Assembly: GCA_041481445.1 (NCBI GenBank)
Contig: JBGPBV010000029.1
Span: 1 to 58,159, forward strand
DNA length: 58,159 nt
Origin: AA29 sp041481445
Lineage (GTDB): Bacteria > Acidobacteriota > Vicinamibacteria > Fen-336
Reading direction: 5' to 3'
The notes under the pieces were generated by a model that saw only the letters and a program-made list of their open reading frames with translations, was not told the DNA's origin and did no database searches. Made by a program: the position numbers and the translations under genes. Positions 8,677 through 16,536 of the stretch are shown in pieces. The first letter of the stretch is position 1. The number at the start of each line of letters is the position of its first letter.

Positions 8677-8979
8677 GTGTCAGCTGGTGCGGCGCTCTAC
8701 GGCATTGTCGCGGAAGGCGCGGCGGGTGCTGGCTACTTCAATGTGGGCCGCATGGTCACGCAGCGTGCACTCAGACCATTGGGGGATTCTGGAGCTCGCT
8801 GGTTCTCTGAGATGCAGACGCGCCAACTCATCAACAGCGTTCCGCGCATGGGCAACTACGCAGGTCGAACGCCCTTCATGAACTGGCTAACAACGCTGCG
8901 GTATGCGCAGCCAGGCGGTGGCGAGGTTGTCTTGAATTGGTGGACGCGAACGATAATACATTCCAATCCATTCTTCTGA
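8677..8979 (+). CDS. Small hypothetical protein, possibly a toxin C-terminal remnant
   Basis: 100 aa from GTG 8677; the frame stays open upstream to 8584, so the true start is uncertain and this may be the tail of a once longer protein. The N-terminal third is small and hydrophobic (Gly/Ala-rich, about 1-25), and the C-terminal part is aromatic and basic (RTPFMNWLTTLRYAQPGGGE, then a Trp-Trp pair). I do not recognise a family. The gene ends 10 bases before the next one, and the pair sits in DNA markedly poorer in GC than its neighbours. A toxin tail paired with an immunity gene fits the layout, but no toxin motif is visible. A degraded gene is equally possible. Confidence 0.4.
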   Translation: MSAGAALYGIVAEGAAGAGYFNVGRMVTQRALRPLGDSGARWFSEMQTRQLINSVPRMGNYAGRTPFMNWLTTLRYAQPGGGEVVLNWWTRTIIHSNPFF

Positions 8980-8989
8980 TGGGTGAGAT

Positions 8990-9328
8990 GTGACGATTTA
9001 CGAGGAGTTCAGGGTGTTGTTAAATGACCTCAACCGGAAAGCAATCGACATCGACTCGTTCCTTGACCGTTTCAACGAGCTAAACAGGCACAACCTGTAC
9101 GCCGACCTGGGGCCAGAACTGCGCACGCTGGTTGTCGAATTCCAGACGTGGTATGCAGATATGTACGATGCGCATCGGCCGCCGCGAGCGGGCGTCGTGG
9201 GTATGTTAAGAGATCGATGGGAGGCCTTGGGTGGCAACTATCGAATTTCGAGAGAACAGTTAGAGGCGGCCGCTCGAGTCTTAGAAGAGAGAGTGGCGAA
9301 GGTACCGACGCCACAGGATCGAGCATAG
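8990..9328 (+). CDS. Small helical protein, possible colicin-D-immunity-like
   Basis: 112 aa from GTG 8990, preceded by GGGTGAG. The protein looks all-helical and acidic, with YEEFRVLLNDL, IDIDSFLDRFNEL, LRTLVVEFQTWYADMYDAHR and a final ISREQLEAAARVLEERV. This pattern resembles the four-helix colicin D immunity family, in which small acidic proteins neutralise a tRNase toxin. That resemblance is by eye and would need a profile search. Base composition is unlike the rest of the window (25 of 60 G+C in 8941-9000, 29 of 60 in 9001-9060), which suggests recent acquisition. The preceding small gene would be the candidate partner. Confidence 0.5.
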   Translation: MTIYEEFRVLLNDLNRKAIDIDSFLDRFNELNRHNLYADLGPELRTLVVEFQTWYADMYDAHRPPRAGVVGMLRDRWEALGGNYRISREQLEAAARVLEERVAKVPTPQDRA

Positions 9329-9424
9329 GGCCAAGGGGGAGGGTTGTCGAGAACAGCTGCCTTCATAGAGCGCGGCGCCCGGGTGGTGGGGCATCAGGAT
9401 CGTGACAGGCGACAGTGACGGGCG

Positions 9425-10168
9425 TTACTTTGCGTGCAGGATCAGGAAGTATTGATACGGGAGGAACGTCGGCTCTTCGGCCAGAGCGAGGCCAGCGCCC
9501 TTGGCTTCCTCCAGGAACGTCTCGCGGGCCACGCGATGGTCGAGTGGCGGGCCGGTCGGCGTCGGACGCCGGTGGTAGTCGATGTTGACGATGCGGCCCT
9601 TGGGCTTGAGTGAGCGGCGGAGGCGGCCCAGATAGGCCTGACGTTCGGGGAAGAAGTGGTAGGTGCCCACGACCAGGATGAGGTCGCAGGCGCCGTGTGG
9701 GAGCAGGGGGTCCTCGGACACGGCGAGCACCGGAGCGACGTTGCGGACGCGCGCCGACTCCAGCCGGTCGCGAAGGGCCTGGAGCATCCGCGCCTCGACG
9801 TCCACCGCGTACACGAAGCCGCTCGGACCCACGGCCCGCGCCAGGCGCAGCGTGAAGTAGCCGGGACCGGACCCGATGTCGCAGGCGGTCTGGCCCTTCG
9901 CGAGCTTGAGGGCGGCCACGACCTGGTCCGGCTTCTGCCAGGCGTCGCGCTCGGGGCTGGCGAGCTGGGCGATGTAGCTGTCGAGGTCCTGCGGGTTGCC
10001 GTACTGTCCGTCGGATTCCGCGGACGGCGACGGTGACGGCGACAACGAGGGCCGCGGGGAGGGTCGCGCCGGAGCGGCCGCCCGCGCGGAGAAGAGGACC
10101 ATGCCCGCCGCCACTGCCGACGCGGCCAGCATGAGCGCGGCCGCGCTCCGTCCTCCCCACGCCCTCAT
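9425..10168 (-). CDS. Exported class I SAM-dependent methyltransferase
   Basis: 247 aa. Residues 1-30 look like a signal peptide (AAALMLAASAVAAGMVLF then ARAAAPA), followed by a Ser/Pro linker. Residues about 85-220 carry a Rossmann methyltransferase fold: motif I is ACDIGSGPGYFTLRLA and motif II is FVYAVDVEARML; DLILVVGTYHFF resembles motif IV and FLPYQYFLILHAK ends the protein. Export is odd because SAM is cytoplasmic; the N-terminus could instead be a membrane anchor facing the cytoplasm. It is divergent from the ArsS operon, but it lacks the conserved cysteines of ArsM, so an arsenic methyltransferase role is not supported. Substrate unknown. Confidence 0.75.
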   Translation of the reverse strand: MRAWGGRSAAALMLAASAVAAGMVLFSARAAAPARPSPRPSLSPSPSPSAESDGQYGNPQDLDSYIAQLASPERDAWQKPDQVVAALKLAKGQTACDIGSGPGYFTLRLARAVGPSGFVYAVDVEARMLQALRDRLESARVRNVAPVLAVSEDPLLPHGACDLILVVGTYHFFPERQAYLGRLRRSLKPKGRIVNIDYHRRPTPTGPPLDHRVARETFLEEAKGAGLALAEEPTFLPYQYFLILHAK

Positions 10169-10185
10169 GTCGCTTCAAGCATACT

Positions 10186-10197
10186 GCGGAGGTCCGC
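10186..10197. promoter_or_regulatory. Palindrome between divergent methyltransferase and ArsS operon
   Basis: GCGGAGGTCCGC is a 5-bp inverted repeat around GG, in the 57-base gap between the divergent genes. A weak -10-like CATACT (10180-10185) directly precedes it on the plus strand. It could be an operator for a regulator encoded elsewhere; there is no direct support. Confidence 0.25.
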
Positions 10198-10225
10198 GGT
10201 ACGCTTCGGGAGTGAGGGAGGACGG

Positions 10226-10558
10226 ATGCCCGCCTACTTCGACGACAAGGACCTCGCCCACTTCGGCGACCTGAAGGAGCACAACCCCGAGCTCTGGACC
10301 GCCTTCGAGCGCTACTACGTCGCCGCCTTCGAGCCCGGCCTCCTGAGCAAGCGCGAGAAGGTCCTCATCGGCTTCGCGGTGGCCCAGGTCTCGCAGTGCC
10401 CGTACTGCATCGACAGCTACACGCAGACCGCGCTCGAGCAGGGCCTCACCATGAAGCACCTGGCGGAGGCGCTGCACGCGGCGGCCTCGCTCCGGGCCGG
10501 GATCGCGCTGGCCCACGGGCTCGTCGCCCACAACGTCGACAAGAAGATCTCGATGTGA
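10226..10558 (+). CDS. AhpD-like protein of the arsenosugar (ArsS-associated) type
   Basis: 110 aa carboxymuconolactone decarboxylase/AhpD-fold protein with the CxxC pair in SQCPYCIDSYTQTAL (residues about 54-68). The position that is His in typical AhpD (CxxCxxxH) is Tyr here. The opening FDDKDLAHFGDLKEHNPELW and direct coupling to ArsS match the peroxidase-like partner seen with ArsS. ATG 10226 follows GGGAGTGAGGGAGG. It overlaps the ArsS start by 4 bases (GTGA), so both proteins are probably made together. It may supply redox protection for the radical SAM partner; this is inference from genome context. Confidence 0.85.
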   Translation: MPAYFDDKDLAHFGDLKEHNPELWTAFERYYVAAFEPGLLSKREKVLIGFAVAQVSQCPYCIDSYTQTALEQGLTMKHLAEALHAAASLRAGIALAHGLVAHNVDKKISM

Positions 10559-11526
10559 CGACGACGGTCCCGACGTCGCGTTTCGCCCTCCGTGTCTCCG
10601 GCGCGCACGGCGAGCTGCGGGCAGCCTTGCCCACGACCCTCCAGGTCAACGTGGGCAAGCGCTGCAACCAGGCCTGCCATCACTGCCACGTGGACGCCTC
10701 GCCCACCCGCACGGAGGTGATGGGCGACGACGTCTTCGAGGCCTGCCTGGACGTGCTGGCGCGGACGCCGGAGCTGGATACGCTCGACATCACGGGGGGC
10801 GCACCCGAGCTGCATCCGCGCTTCCGCGAGATGGTGGCGCGCGGACGCGCCCTCGGTCGCAAGGTCATGGTCCGCCACAACCTCACCGTCCAGTTCGAGC
10901 CCGGCGTCGCCGACCTCTCCGCGTTCTTCGCCGCCCACGAGGCCGAGGTCGTCTGCTCGCTCCCGCACTACACGGAGGACGCCACCGACCGCCAGCGCGG
11001 GCGCGGCGTGTTCGCGAAGAGCATCGAAGCCATGCGCGCCCTCAACGCCGTCGGCTACGGCCGGCACGCGAGCCTCGTGGTGAACCTCGTCTCGAACCCG
11101 GTCGGCGCCTTCCTGCCTCCGCCGCAGGCCGACCTCGAGCGCGACACCAGGCAATGGCTGTTCGACCACCACGGCGTCGTCTTCAACGCGCTCTTCACGA
11201 TCACGAACATGCCGATCTCCCGATTCGCGGCGTGGCTCCAGCGCGCGGGGAACTACGACGCCTACATGGCTCGCCTGGAGGCCGCCTTCAACCCCGCCAC
11301 CGTGCCCGGCCTCATGTGCCGGTCGCTCGTGAGCGTCGGTTACGACGGGACGCTGTACGACTGCGACTTCAACCAGATGCTCGAGATGGGCCTGAACGGC
11401 GGCCTGCCGATGCGGATCGAGGCCTTCGACCTCGGACGGCTGCGCGGACGGCGCGTGCGGACGGGCGAGCACTGCTTCGGATGCACGGCCGGCGGCGGGT
11501 CGAGCTGCGGCGGCGCGCTGGCGTGA
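10555..11526 (+). CDS. arsS: Radical SAM protein ArsS (arsenosugar biosynthesis type)
   Basis: 323 aa from GTG 10555, overlapping the previous stop. The radical SAM cluster motif is NVGKRCNQACHHCHVDASP (CxxxCxxC, about residues 31-49), followed by LDITGGAPELHP. The C-terminal DUF3641-type region ends in HCFGCTAGGGSSCGGALA, the Cys-rich tail characteristic of the ArsS/selenocysteine-Cys family. ArsS forms the 5'-deoxyadenosyl-arsenic bond of arsenosugars from dimethylated arsenite. Its usual partner ArsM is not in this window. The tail has Cys where some family members have selenocysteine. Confidence 0.9.
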   Translation: MTTTVPTSRFALRVSGAHGELRAALPTTLQVNVGKRCNQACHHCHVDASPTRTEVMGDDVFEACLDVLARTPELDTLDITGGAPELHPRFREMVARGRALGRKVMVRHNLTVQFEPGVADLSAFFAAHEAEVVCSLPHYTEDATDRQRGRGVFAKSIEAMRALNAVGYGRHASLVVNLVSNPVGAFLPPPQADLERDTRQWLFDHHGVVFNALFTITNMPISRFAAWLQRAGNYDAYMARLEAAFNPATVPGLMCRSLVSVGYDGTLYDCDFNQMLEMGLNGGLPMRIEAFDLGRLRGRRVRTGEHCFGCTAGGGSSCGGALA

Positions 11527-11548
11527 TCCGGGCTCGGAGCCTGTGGCC

Positions 11549-12988
11549 ATGGGCACGGACCTCTACAACGTCGTCGTGATCGGCGGCGGGACCGCCGGGC
11601 TCGTGACCGCCGCGGGCACGGCCGGCCTCGGCGGCCGCGTCGCGCTCGTCGAGAAGCACCGCATGGGCGGCGACTGCCTCAACACCGGGTGCGTGCCCAG
11701 CAAGGCCCTCATCGCCTCCGCGCGCGCCGCCCACACGATCGCCCACGCCTCGCGCTGGGGCCTGCGCGACACCGCGCCCGACTTCTCATTCGAGGACGTG
11801 ATGGACCGCGTGCGCGAGCGGCGGGCCACCATCGCTCCCCACGACTCGGAGGAGCGCTTTCGGTCGCTCGGCGTGAACGTCTTCCGGGGGGCGGCTCGGT
11901 TCGTGTCCCCGCGCGAGGTCGTGGTCGGCGACGTGCGCCTGCGCGGGGCCGCCTTCGTCATCGCCACGGGCAGCCGGGCCTCGCTGCCTCCGATCGAGGG
12001 ACTGGCGGAGGCGCGCCCCTACACGAACGAGACGATCTTCGACGAGCTGCGCGCGCGGCCCGACCGGATGATCATCCTCGGCGGCGGCCCCATCGGATGC
12101 GAGCTGGGCCAGGCCTTCGCCCGCCTCGGCGTGCGCGTCACGATCGTGGAGGCGGCGGCCCGGATCCTGGAAAAGGAAGATCCGGACGTCGCGGACCTCG
12201 TCCGGCGCGCGCTGGAGGATGACGGGGTCGCGGTCCGGACGAGCGCAAAGGCGCGGCAGGTCGAGCGGCGCGACGGCCACGTGCGCATGGAGGTCGCCTC
12301 GCCCGCAGGCGACGAGACGCTGGAGGCGGAGACGCTATTGGTTGCGGCGGGACGGGCCGCCAACGTGGACGGCCTCGGGCTGGAGGCGGCCGGAGTGGCA
12401 TTCACTCCCAAGGGCGTCACCGTGGACGCCCATCTCCGCACCTCGCAGCCGCACATCTACGCCGCCGGCGACGTGACCGGCGCCCCGCAGTTCACGCACG
12501 TGGCCGACCACCACGCGCGCGTCGTCGTGCGCAACATCCTGACCCCCTGGTTGAAATCGACGACGGACCTGGGCGTGCTGCCCTGGTGCACGTTCACGTC
12601 TCCGGAAGTCGGTCGCGTCGGGCTCAACGAGACGGAGGCGGGCAAGGCCGGGATCGCTCACGACGTCTGGCTCCAGCCGCTGGCGGAGGTCGACCGCGCG
12701 ATCGTGGAGAGCGAGAGCGCGGGCTTCGCGAAGGTCATCACGGAGAAGGGCGGCGATCGCATCCTCGGGGCGACGGTCGTCGCCGAGCGCGGCGGCGACC
12801 TCGTGCACGAGCTGGTGGTCGCGATGAAGGCGGGCGTCGGCCTCAAGGACCTCTCCGGGACCATCCATGCCTACCCGACGTTCGCGGAGATCGCACGGCG
12901 CACGGGCGATCGGTACCAGAAGAGCCGGCTGACTCCGCGCGCCCGGAAGCTCTTCGAATGGCTCTACCGGCGGGCGCGCCGGGCGTGA
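11549..12988 (+). CDS. FAD-dependent pyridine nucleotide-disulfide oxidoreductase, MerA-like without the mercury site
   Basis: 479 aa class I flavin disulfide reductase. The FAD loop is VVVIGGGTAGLVTAAGTAGL; the redox-active pair is Cys43 and Cys48 in GGDCLNTGCVPSK. The NAD(P) loop is MIILGGGPIGCELGQAFARL and the second FAD contact is HIYAAGDVTG. The dimer-interface active site is GTIHAYPTFAE. It resembles MerA in sequence but lacks the C-terminal vicinal Cys pair and the N-terminal HMA domain, so it is not a true mercuric reductase. ATG 11549 is chosen over GTG 11543 because GGAG lies 9 bases upstream. Together with the next gene it commonly accompanies ArsS. Confidence 0.9.
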   Translation: MGTDLYNVVVIGGGTAGLVTAAGTAGLGGRVALVEKHRMGGDCLNTGCVPSKALIASARAAHTIAHASRWGLRDTAPDFSFEDVMDRVRERRATIAPHDSEERFRSLGVNVFRGAARFVSPREVVVGDVRLRGAAFVIATGSRASLPPIEGLAEARPYTNETIFDELRARPDRMIILGGGPIGCELGQAFARLGVRVTIVEAAARILEKEDPDVADLVRRALEDDGVAVRTSAKARQVERRDGHVRMEVASPAGDETLEAETLLVAAGRAANVDGLGLEAAGVAFTPKGVTVDAHLRTSQPHIYAAGDVTGAPQFTHVADHHARVVVRNILTPWLKSTTDLGVLPWCTFTSPEVGRVGLNETEAGKAGIAHDVWLQPLAEVDRAIVESESAGFAKVITEKGGDRILGATVVAERGGDLVHELVVAMKAGVGLKDLSGTIHAYPTFAEIARRTGDRYQKSRLTPRARKLFEWLYRRARRA

Positions 12989-13689
12989 CCGAGGCCCGTC
13001 GCTCCTCGCGAATCCGCTGGGTCCTCCTCGGGGCCGCCATCGTCGCGATCGTGGTGGCCGCGCGCGTCCTTCCCGTGGGCGAGTGGCTGCGCGGCTTCCA
13101 GGCGTGGGTGGCCGGGCAGGGCGCCTGGGGTGGCATCCTCTACGGCCTCGTCTACGCCGCGGCCGCGCTCCTGTTCGTGCCCGGGTCGATCCTGACCGTC
13201 GGCGCCGGCTTCGTCTTCGGCCTCGTGTGGGGTGTCGTGATCGTCTCCGCGGCCTCGACCACGGCGGCCGCCCTCGCCTTCCTGATCGCGCGCTACGTCG
13301 CGCGCGCCCGGGTCGAGGCCCTCGCCCAGCGCAACGAGCGGTTCGCGGCCATCGACCGCGCCATCCGCGACCAGGGCTGGCGGGTGGTGGCCCTCCTGCG
13401 CCTGAGCCCGCTCGTGCCGTTCAGCGTCAGCAACTACCTCTACGGCCTGACCCCGGTCGCATTCGGGCCCTACGTCCTGGCGAGCTGGATCGCGATGATG
13501 CCGGCGACCGTCCTCTACGTCTGGATCGGGGCCGCGGGCAAGGCGGCGGCCGCGGCGGGGGAAGGCCACGGCCGGAGCCCTGCGGAATGGGCCCTGTTGG
13601 CGGCGGGACTGCTCGCGACCGCGGCCGCCAGCATCATCATCACGCGCGCCGCCCGCCGCCAGCTCGCGCGCGGCGGCGTGGGAGGATAG
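12985..13689 (+). CDS. TVP38/TMEM64 (DedA-like) membrane protein
   Basis: 234 aa from GTG 12985 (GTGA overlap with the reductase; ATG 12958 is an alternative). The first helix is WVLLGAAIVAIVVAARVL. The core SNARE-associated (VTT) domain has VPGSILTVGAGFVFGLVWG and LRLSPLVPFSVSNYLYGL, both hallmarks of the TVP38 family, and a last helix near 195-215. Members are polytopic inner-membrane proteins, some with lipid-scramblase activity. Its translational coupling to a disulfide reductase and ArsS suggests a role in the same redox or arsenic pathway, perhaps transport; that is inferred. Confidence 0.88.
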   Translation: MTEARRSSRIRWVLLGAAIVAIVVAARVLPVGEWLRGFQAWVAGQGAWGGILYGLVYAAAALLFVPGSILTVGAGFVFGLVWGVVIVSAASTTAAALAFLIARYVARARVEALAQRNERFAAIDRAIRDQGWRVVALLRLSPLVPFSVSNYLYGLTPVAFGPYVLASWIAMMPATVLYVWIGAAGKAAAAAGEGHGRSPAEWALLAAGLLATAAASIIITRAARRQLARGGVGG

Positions 13690-13693
13690 GGCG

Positions 13694-14683
13694 ATGGACC
13701 TGCCCGCCCCGAGCTTCTACGACCGGACCACCGTGGGCACGGTCTACCTCGAGCGCGCGGCCCGCGTGGCCGAGGAGGCGGCCGCGTTCCGGACGGCGCA
13801 CGCGATCGGGGAGGCGCGCGCGGACGGCGAGCGCATCGCCGCCTTCGGCATCGACTGCCAGGTGGCCTTCTGCACGCCCGGCGCCAGCCTGTTCGTGCCG
13901 GGGGCGGTCGAGGACTCCGTGCGCGCGATCGAATGGCTCTACCGGAACCTGGCCCGCATCACCACCCTCGTCCTGTCCCTCGACACGCACAGCGTGCACC
14001 AGATCTTCCATCCCGCGGCCTGGGTCGACGCCGACGGGCGCCACCCCGCGCCCTTCACCGTGATCTCGACCGACGACGTGCGCCAGGGACGGTGGCGACC
14101 GTGGCTGCGTCCGGAAGGCTTCCCGGAGTTCTCGGCGGCCACGGCCCGGGAGTACTGCGAGCAGCTCGAGAAGAGCGGCCGCTACGTCCTCACCATCTGG
14201 CCCTACCACGCGCTCCTGGGCGGGGCCAGCCATGCCCTGGTTCCCGCCCTGATGGAGGCCGCCCTTTTCCACGCGGTGGCCCGGGGGGCGGAGACCGTGT
14301 TCGAGATCAAGGGGCGGTCGGCGGTGACGGAGAACTACTCGGTCCTCTCGCCGGAGGTGCGGCGGCTCGGCGGCCGCACGGTCGGAGACTTCAACGCCCG
14401 CCTGTTCGATCTCCTCATGAGGCATGACCGGGTCTACGTCTTCGGCCAGGCCAAGTCCCACTGCGTCCGCTCGACCCTGCTCGACCTGATGGAGGAATGC
14501 CGCCGCCGCGATCCGTCCCTGCTCGGCCGGGTCCACGTGCTGGAGGACGCCATGAGCCCCGTCCCGCCGCCGCCGCTCGACCCCCTGCCCCCCGCCCTCG
14601 ACTTCCCGCGCGTGGCCGAGGAGACCCTCCGGACCCTCGCCGCCGCCGGAATGCGGATCGCTCGTACCACCGACCCCCTCTGA
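13694..14683 (+). CDS. Isochorismatase-family (nicotinamidase-like) cysteine hydrolase
   Basis: 329 aa, longer than the about 200 aa core of the family. Catalytic Asp54 is in FGIDCQVAFC and nucleophile Cys257 in GQAKSHCVRST; metal-ligand candidates lie in LVLSLDTHSVHQIFH. The N-terminal extension (FYDRTTVGTVYLER) and the 170-180 stretch (TIWPYHALLGGASHALVP) resemble the longer nicotinamidase-related subgroup. The probable reaction is amide hydrolysis of a small substrate such as nicotinamide; exact substrate unknown. It starts 4 bases after the TVP38 stop, so it may share that operon although no function links them. Confidence 0.8.
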   Translation: MDLPAPSFYDRTTVGTVYLERAARVAEEAAAFRTAHAIGEARADGERIAAFGIDCQVAFCTPGASLFVPGAVEDSVRAIEWLYRNLARITTLVLSLDTHSVHQIFHPAAWVDADGRHPAPFTVISTDDVRQGRWRPWLRPEGFPEFSAATAREYCEQLEKSGRYVLTIWPYHALLGGASHALVPALMEAALFHAVARGAETVFEIKGRSAVTENYSVLSPEVRRLGGRTVGDFNARLFDLLMRHDRVYVFGQAKSHCVRSTLLDLMEECRRRDPSLLGRVHVLEDAMSPVPPPPLDPLPPALDFPRVAEETLRTLAAAGMRIARTTDPL

Positions 14684-14705
14684 CCCGGGGGGCTTGCGGG
14701 CGCCC

Positions 14706-14734
14706 TTGTTTCGGCGACCGGCAGACCATACTAT
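14706..14734 (+). promoter_or_regulatory. Sigma70-like promoter for the DUF5684 gene
   Basis: TTGTTT (14706-14711) and TACTAT (14729-14734) are separated by 17 bases, 43 bases before the ATG at 14778. The local sequence is noticeably AT-richer than the surrounding coding DNA. Prediction only. Confidence 0.45.
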
Positions 14735-14777
14735 CTGCCATCCGCAAATCGACAATTGAGCGGAAGAGAGGTGATCG

Positions 14778-15215
14778 ATGGGGATGATGCTGCTGGCGGC
14801 GGCATTCCAGGAGGACACCACTACCCCGGGGCAAGGCGGCGGGATCTTCGCCGCCCTGTTCGGGGGTGTGTTCGTCCTCATTTGGCTCGCCGTCGTCGTC
14901 CTGGTCTTCGTCTCCTTCTGGAAGATCTTCGACAAGGCGGGCAAGCCGGGTTGGGCCGGGATCGTGCCGATCTACAACATCATCGTGATGCTCGAGATCA
15001 TCGGGCGTCCGCTGTGGTGGATCGTGCTCATGTTCGTGCCCTGCGTGAGCATCGTGGTGGGGTTCATCCTCTGCATCGACCTGGCCAAGTCCTTCGGCAA
15101 GACGGCGGGCTACGGTATCGGGATGGCGCTGCTGCCGTTCATCTTCTTCCCCATGCTCGCGTTCGGCGACGCGCGCTACGTGGGGCCGTCGGCGGGAACG
15201 CCCGCGCGCGCCTGA
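14778..15215 (+). CDS. DUF5684 small integral membrane protein
   Basis: 145 aa with GAGAGG 6 bases upstream of ATG. Three or four helices: about 23-45 (GGVFVLIWLAVVVLVFVSFW), 70-100 and 110-130. The signature FDKAGKPGWAGIVPIYNIIVMLEIIGRPLWW is split across residues 48-80 (key parts KAGKPGWAGIVPIYN and GRPLWW) and is typical of DUF5684, a domain also found N-terminal to some signal peptidases. Function is unknown; it ends next to an exported amidohydrolase but has its own likely promoter. Confidence 0.85.
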   Translation: MGMMLLAAAFQEDTTTPGQGGGIFAALFGGVFVLIWLAVVVLVFVSFWKIFDKAGKPGWAGIVPIYNIIVMLEIIGRPLWWIVLMFVPCVSIVVGFILCIDLAKSFGKTAGYGIGMALLPFIFFPMLAFGDARYVGPSAGTPARA

Positions 15216-15216
15216 C

Positions 15217-16536
15217 ATGGTGAAGCGGTCCCGGGCGGCGGCGGCCGGAGGAGCGGCCGCCGTCCTCGGTTTCCTGGCGGTCCTCGTCTCCGCGGAGGCG
15301 AGGGCCGCCGACCCCCTGGTCGTCATCCGGGCCGGGCGGCTCATCGACGGCAAGACCTTCACCGCGCGCCGCGACCAGCTCGTCGTGGTGCGGGGGCGCC
15401 GCATCGAGGCCGTGCGCGACGCCTCGGCGGGGGCTCCTCCCGCTGGCGCCACCGTCGTCGATCTCTCGAGCGCGACCGTCCTCCCCGGCCTCATCGACTC
15501 CCACACCCACATCTTCCTGCAGGGCGAGGACCCGGCGGTCCTCACCTACGACGACCAGCTCTTGAAGTACCCGCTGGCCCTGCGGGCGGCGCGGGCCACG
15601 GTGTCGGCACGGCGCGCCCTCGAGCAGGGGTTCACCACGCTGCGCGACGTCGAGACGGAAGGCGCCGGCTACGGCGACGTCGGCATCAAGCTGGCGATCG
15701 AAAAGGGCTACATCCCGGGGCCGCGCCTGTTCGTGGTCACGCGCGCCATCTCGAGCACGGGTGGATACCCGCTCGAGGACTACGCCCCCGAGGTCGACGT
15801 GCCCAAGGGGGCGCAGATCATCGACGGGCCGGTGGAGGCGCGCAAGGCCGCGCGCGAGCAGCTCGACCACGGCGCGGACTGGCTCAAGGTCTACATGACC
15901 CACCGGTCGTGGGTGGACGCGCAGGGGCGCCTCGTGTCCCAGCCCACGCTCACCCTGGACGAGATCCGCGCGATCGTGGACGAGGCGCACGGCTGGGGGA
16001 AGAAGGTCGCCTGCCACGCCTACAACGGCGTCGGCCTCCATCGCGCCCTCGACGGGGGCTGCGACTCCATCGAGCACGGGCTCGAGCTGGACGACGCCGC
16101 GGTGGCGCAGATGGTGAAGCAGGGGACCTGGTACTGCGCGACCCTGACTCCGTACGAGCTCGGCTGGGCCCCGGCGGACACGCCCGCGGGCAAGCGCGAC
16201 CGCGCCCGCGCCGCCGTGCACGGCCCCTCCTTCCAGAAGGCGATGAAGGCGGGCGTGAAGATCGTGTTCGGGACCGACGTGGGCGGGTTCGACTGGAAGC
16301 TGCCCATCGCCCAGGAGTTCAAGCGCATGGTCGATCTCGGCATGTCGCCCGCGGACGCCCTCCGCGCCGCCACCGCCTCCGCGGCGGAGATGCTCGGCAT
16401 GGCGGGGGAGCTGGGCGTGATCGCGCCCGGCGCCTACGCGGACGTGGTCGCCGTGCCCGGCGACCCGCTGGCGGACGTGGGCGTGCTCGAGCACGTCTCC
16501 TTCGTCATGAAGGACGGGCAGGTGTACACGCGCTAG
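15217..16536 (+). CDS. Exported metal-dependent amidohydrolase (imidazolonepropionase-like)
   Basis: 439 aa with a signal peptide (about 1-28, GAAAVLGFLAVLVSAEARAA). The TIM-barrel metal site is visible: SHTHIF (near 90), the carbamylated-Lys candidate in DWLKVYMTHRSW, CHAYNG, IEHGLE and the catalytic Asp in FGTDVGG. The C-terminal AYADVVAVPGDPL is the usual small beta domain. This family includes prolidase-like and aryldialkylphosphatase-related hydrolases acting outside the cytoplasm; substrate unknown. Its stop overlaps the convergent GYF gene by 4 bases. Confidence 0.88.
   Translation: MVKRSRAAAAGGAAAVLGFLAVLVSAEARAADPLVVIRAGRLIDGKTFTARRDQLVVVRGRRIEAVRDASAGAPPAGATVVDLSSATVLPGLIDSHTHIFLQGEDPAVLTYDDQLLKYPLALRAARATVSARRALEQGFTTLRDVETEGAGYGDVGIKLAIEKGYIPGPRLFVVTRAISSTGGYPLEDYAPEVDVPKGAQIIDGPVEARKAAREQLDHGADWLKVYMTHRSWVDAQGRLVSQPTLTLDEIRAIVDEAHGWGKKVACHAYNGVGLHRALDGGCDSIEHGLELDDAAVAQMVKQGTWYCATLTPYELGWAPADTPAGKRDRARAAVHGPSFQKAMKAGVKIVFGTDVGGFDWKLPIAQEFKRMVDLGMSPADALRAATASAAEMLGMAGELGVIAPGAYADVVAVPGDPLADVGVLEHVSFVMKDGQVYTR

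Noticed and set aside
8519..8881. Plus-strand open frames at 8519-8881 and 8532-8810 in the AT-rich islet
   Set aside because: They overlap the better candidate at 8677-8979 and show no ribosome site or coherent protein pattern; a frameshifted ancestor cannot be excluded.
9425..10168. Annotation of the methyltransferase as ArsM because of the ArsS neighbour
   Set aside because: The arsenic-binding cysteines of ArsM are not present and the protein has an export signal.
11549..12988. Annotation as mercuric reductase
   Set aside because: The C-terminal Cys-Cys mercury site and HMA domain are absent and no mer regulator or transporter is nearby.
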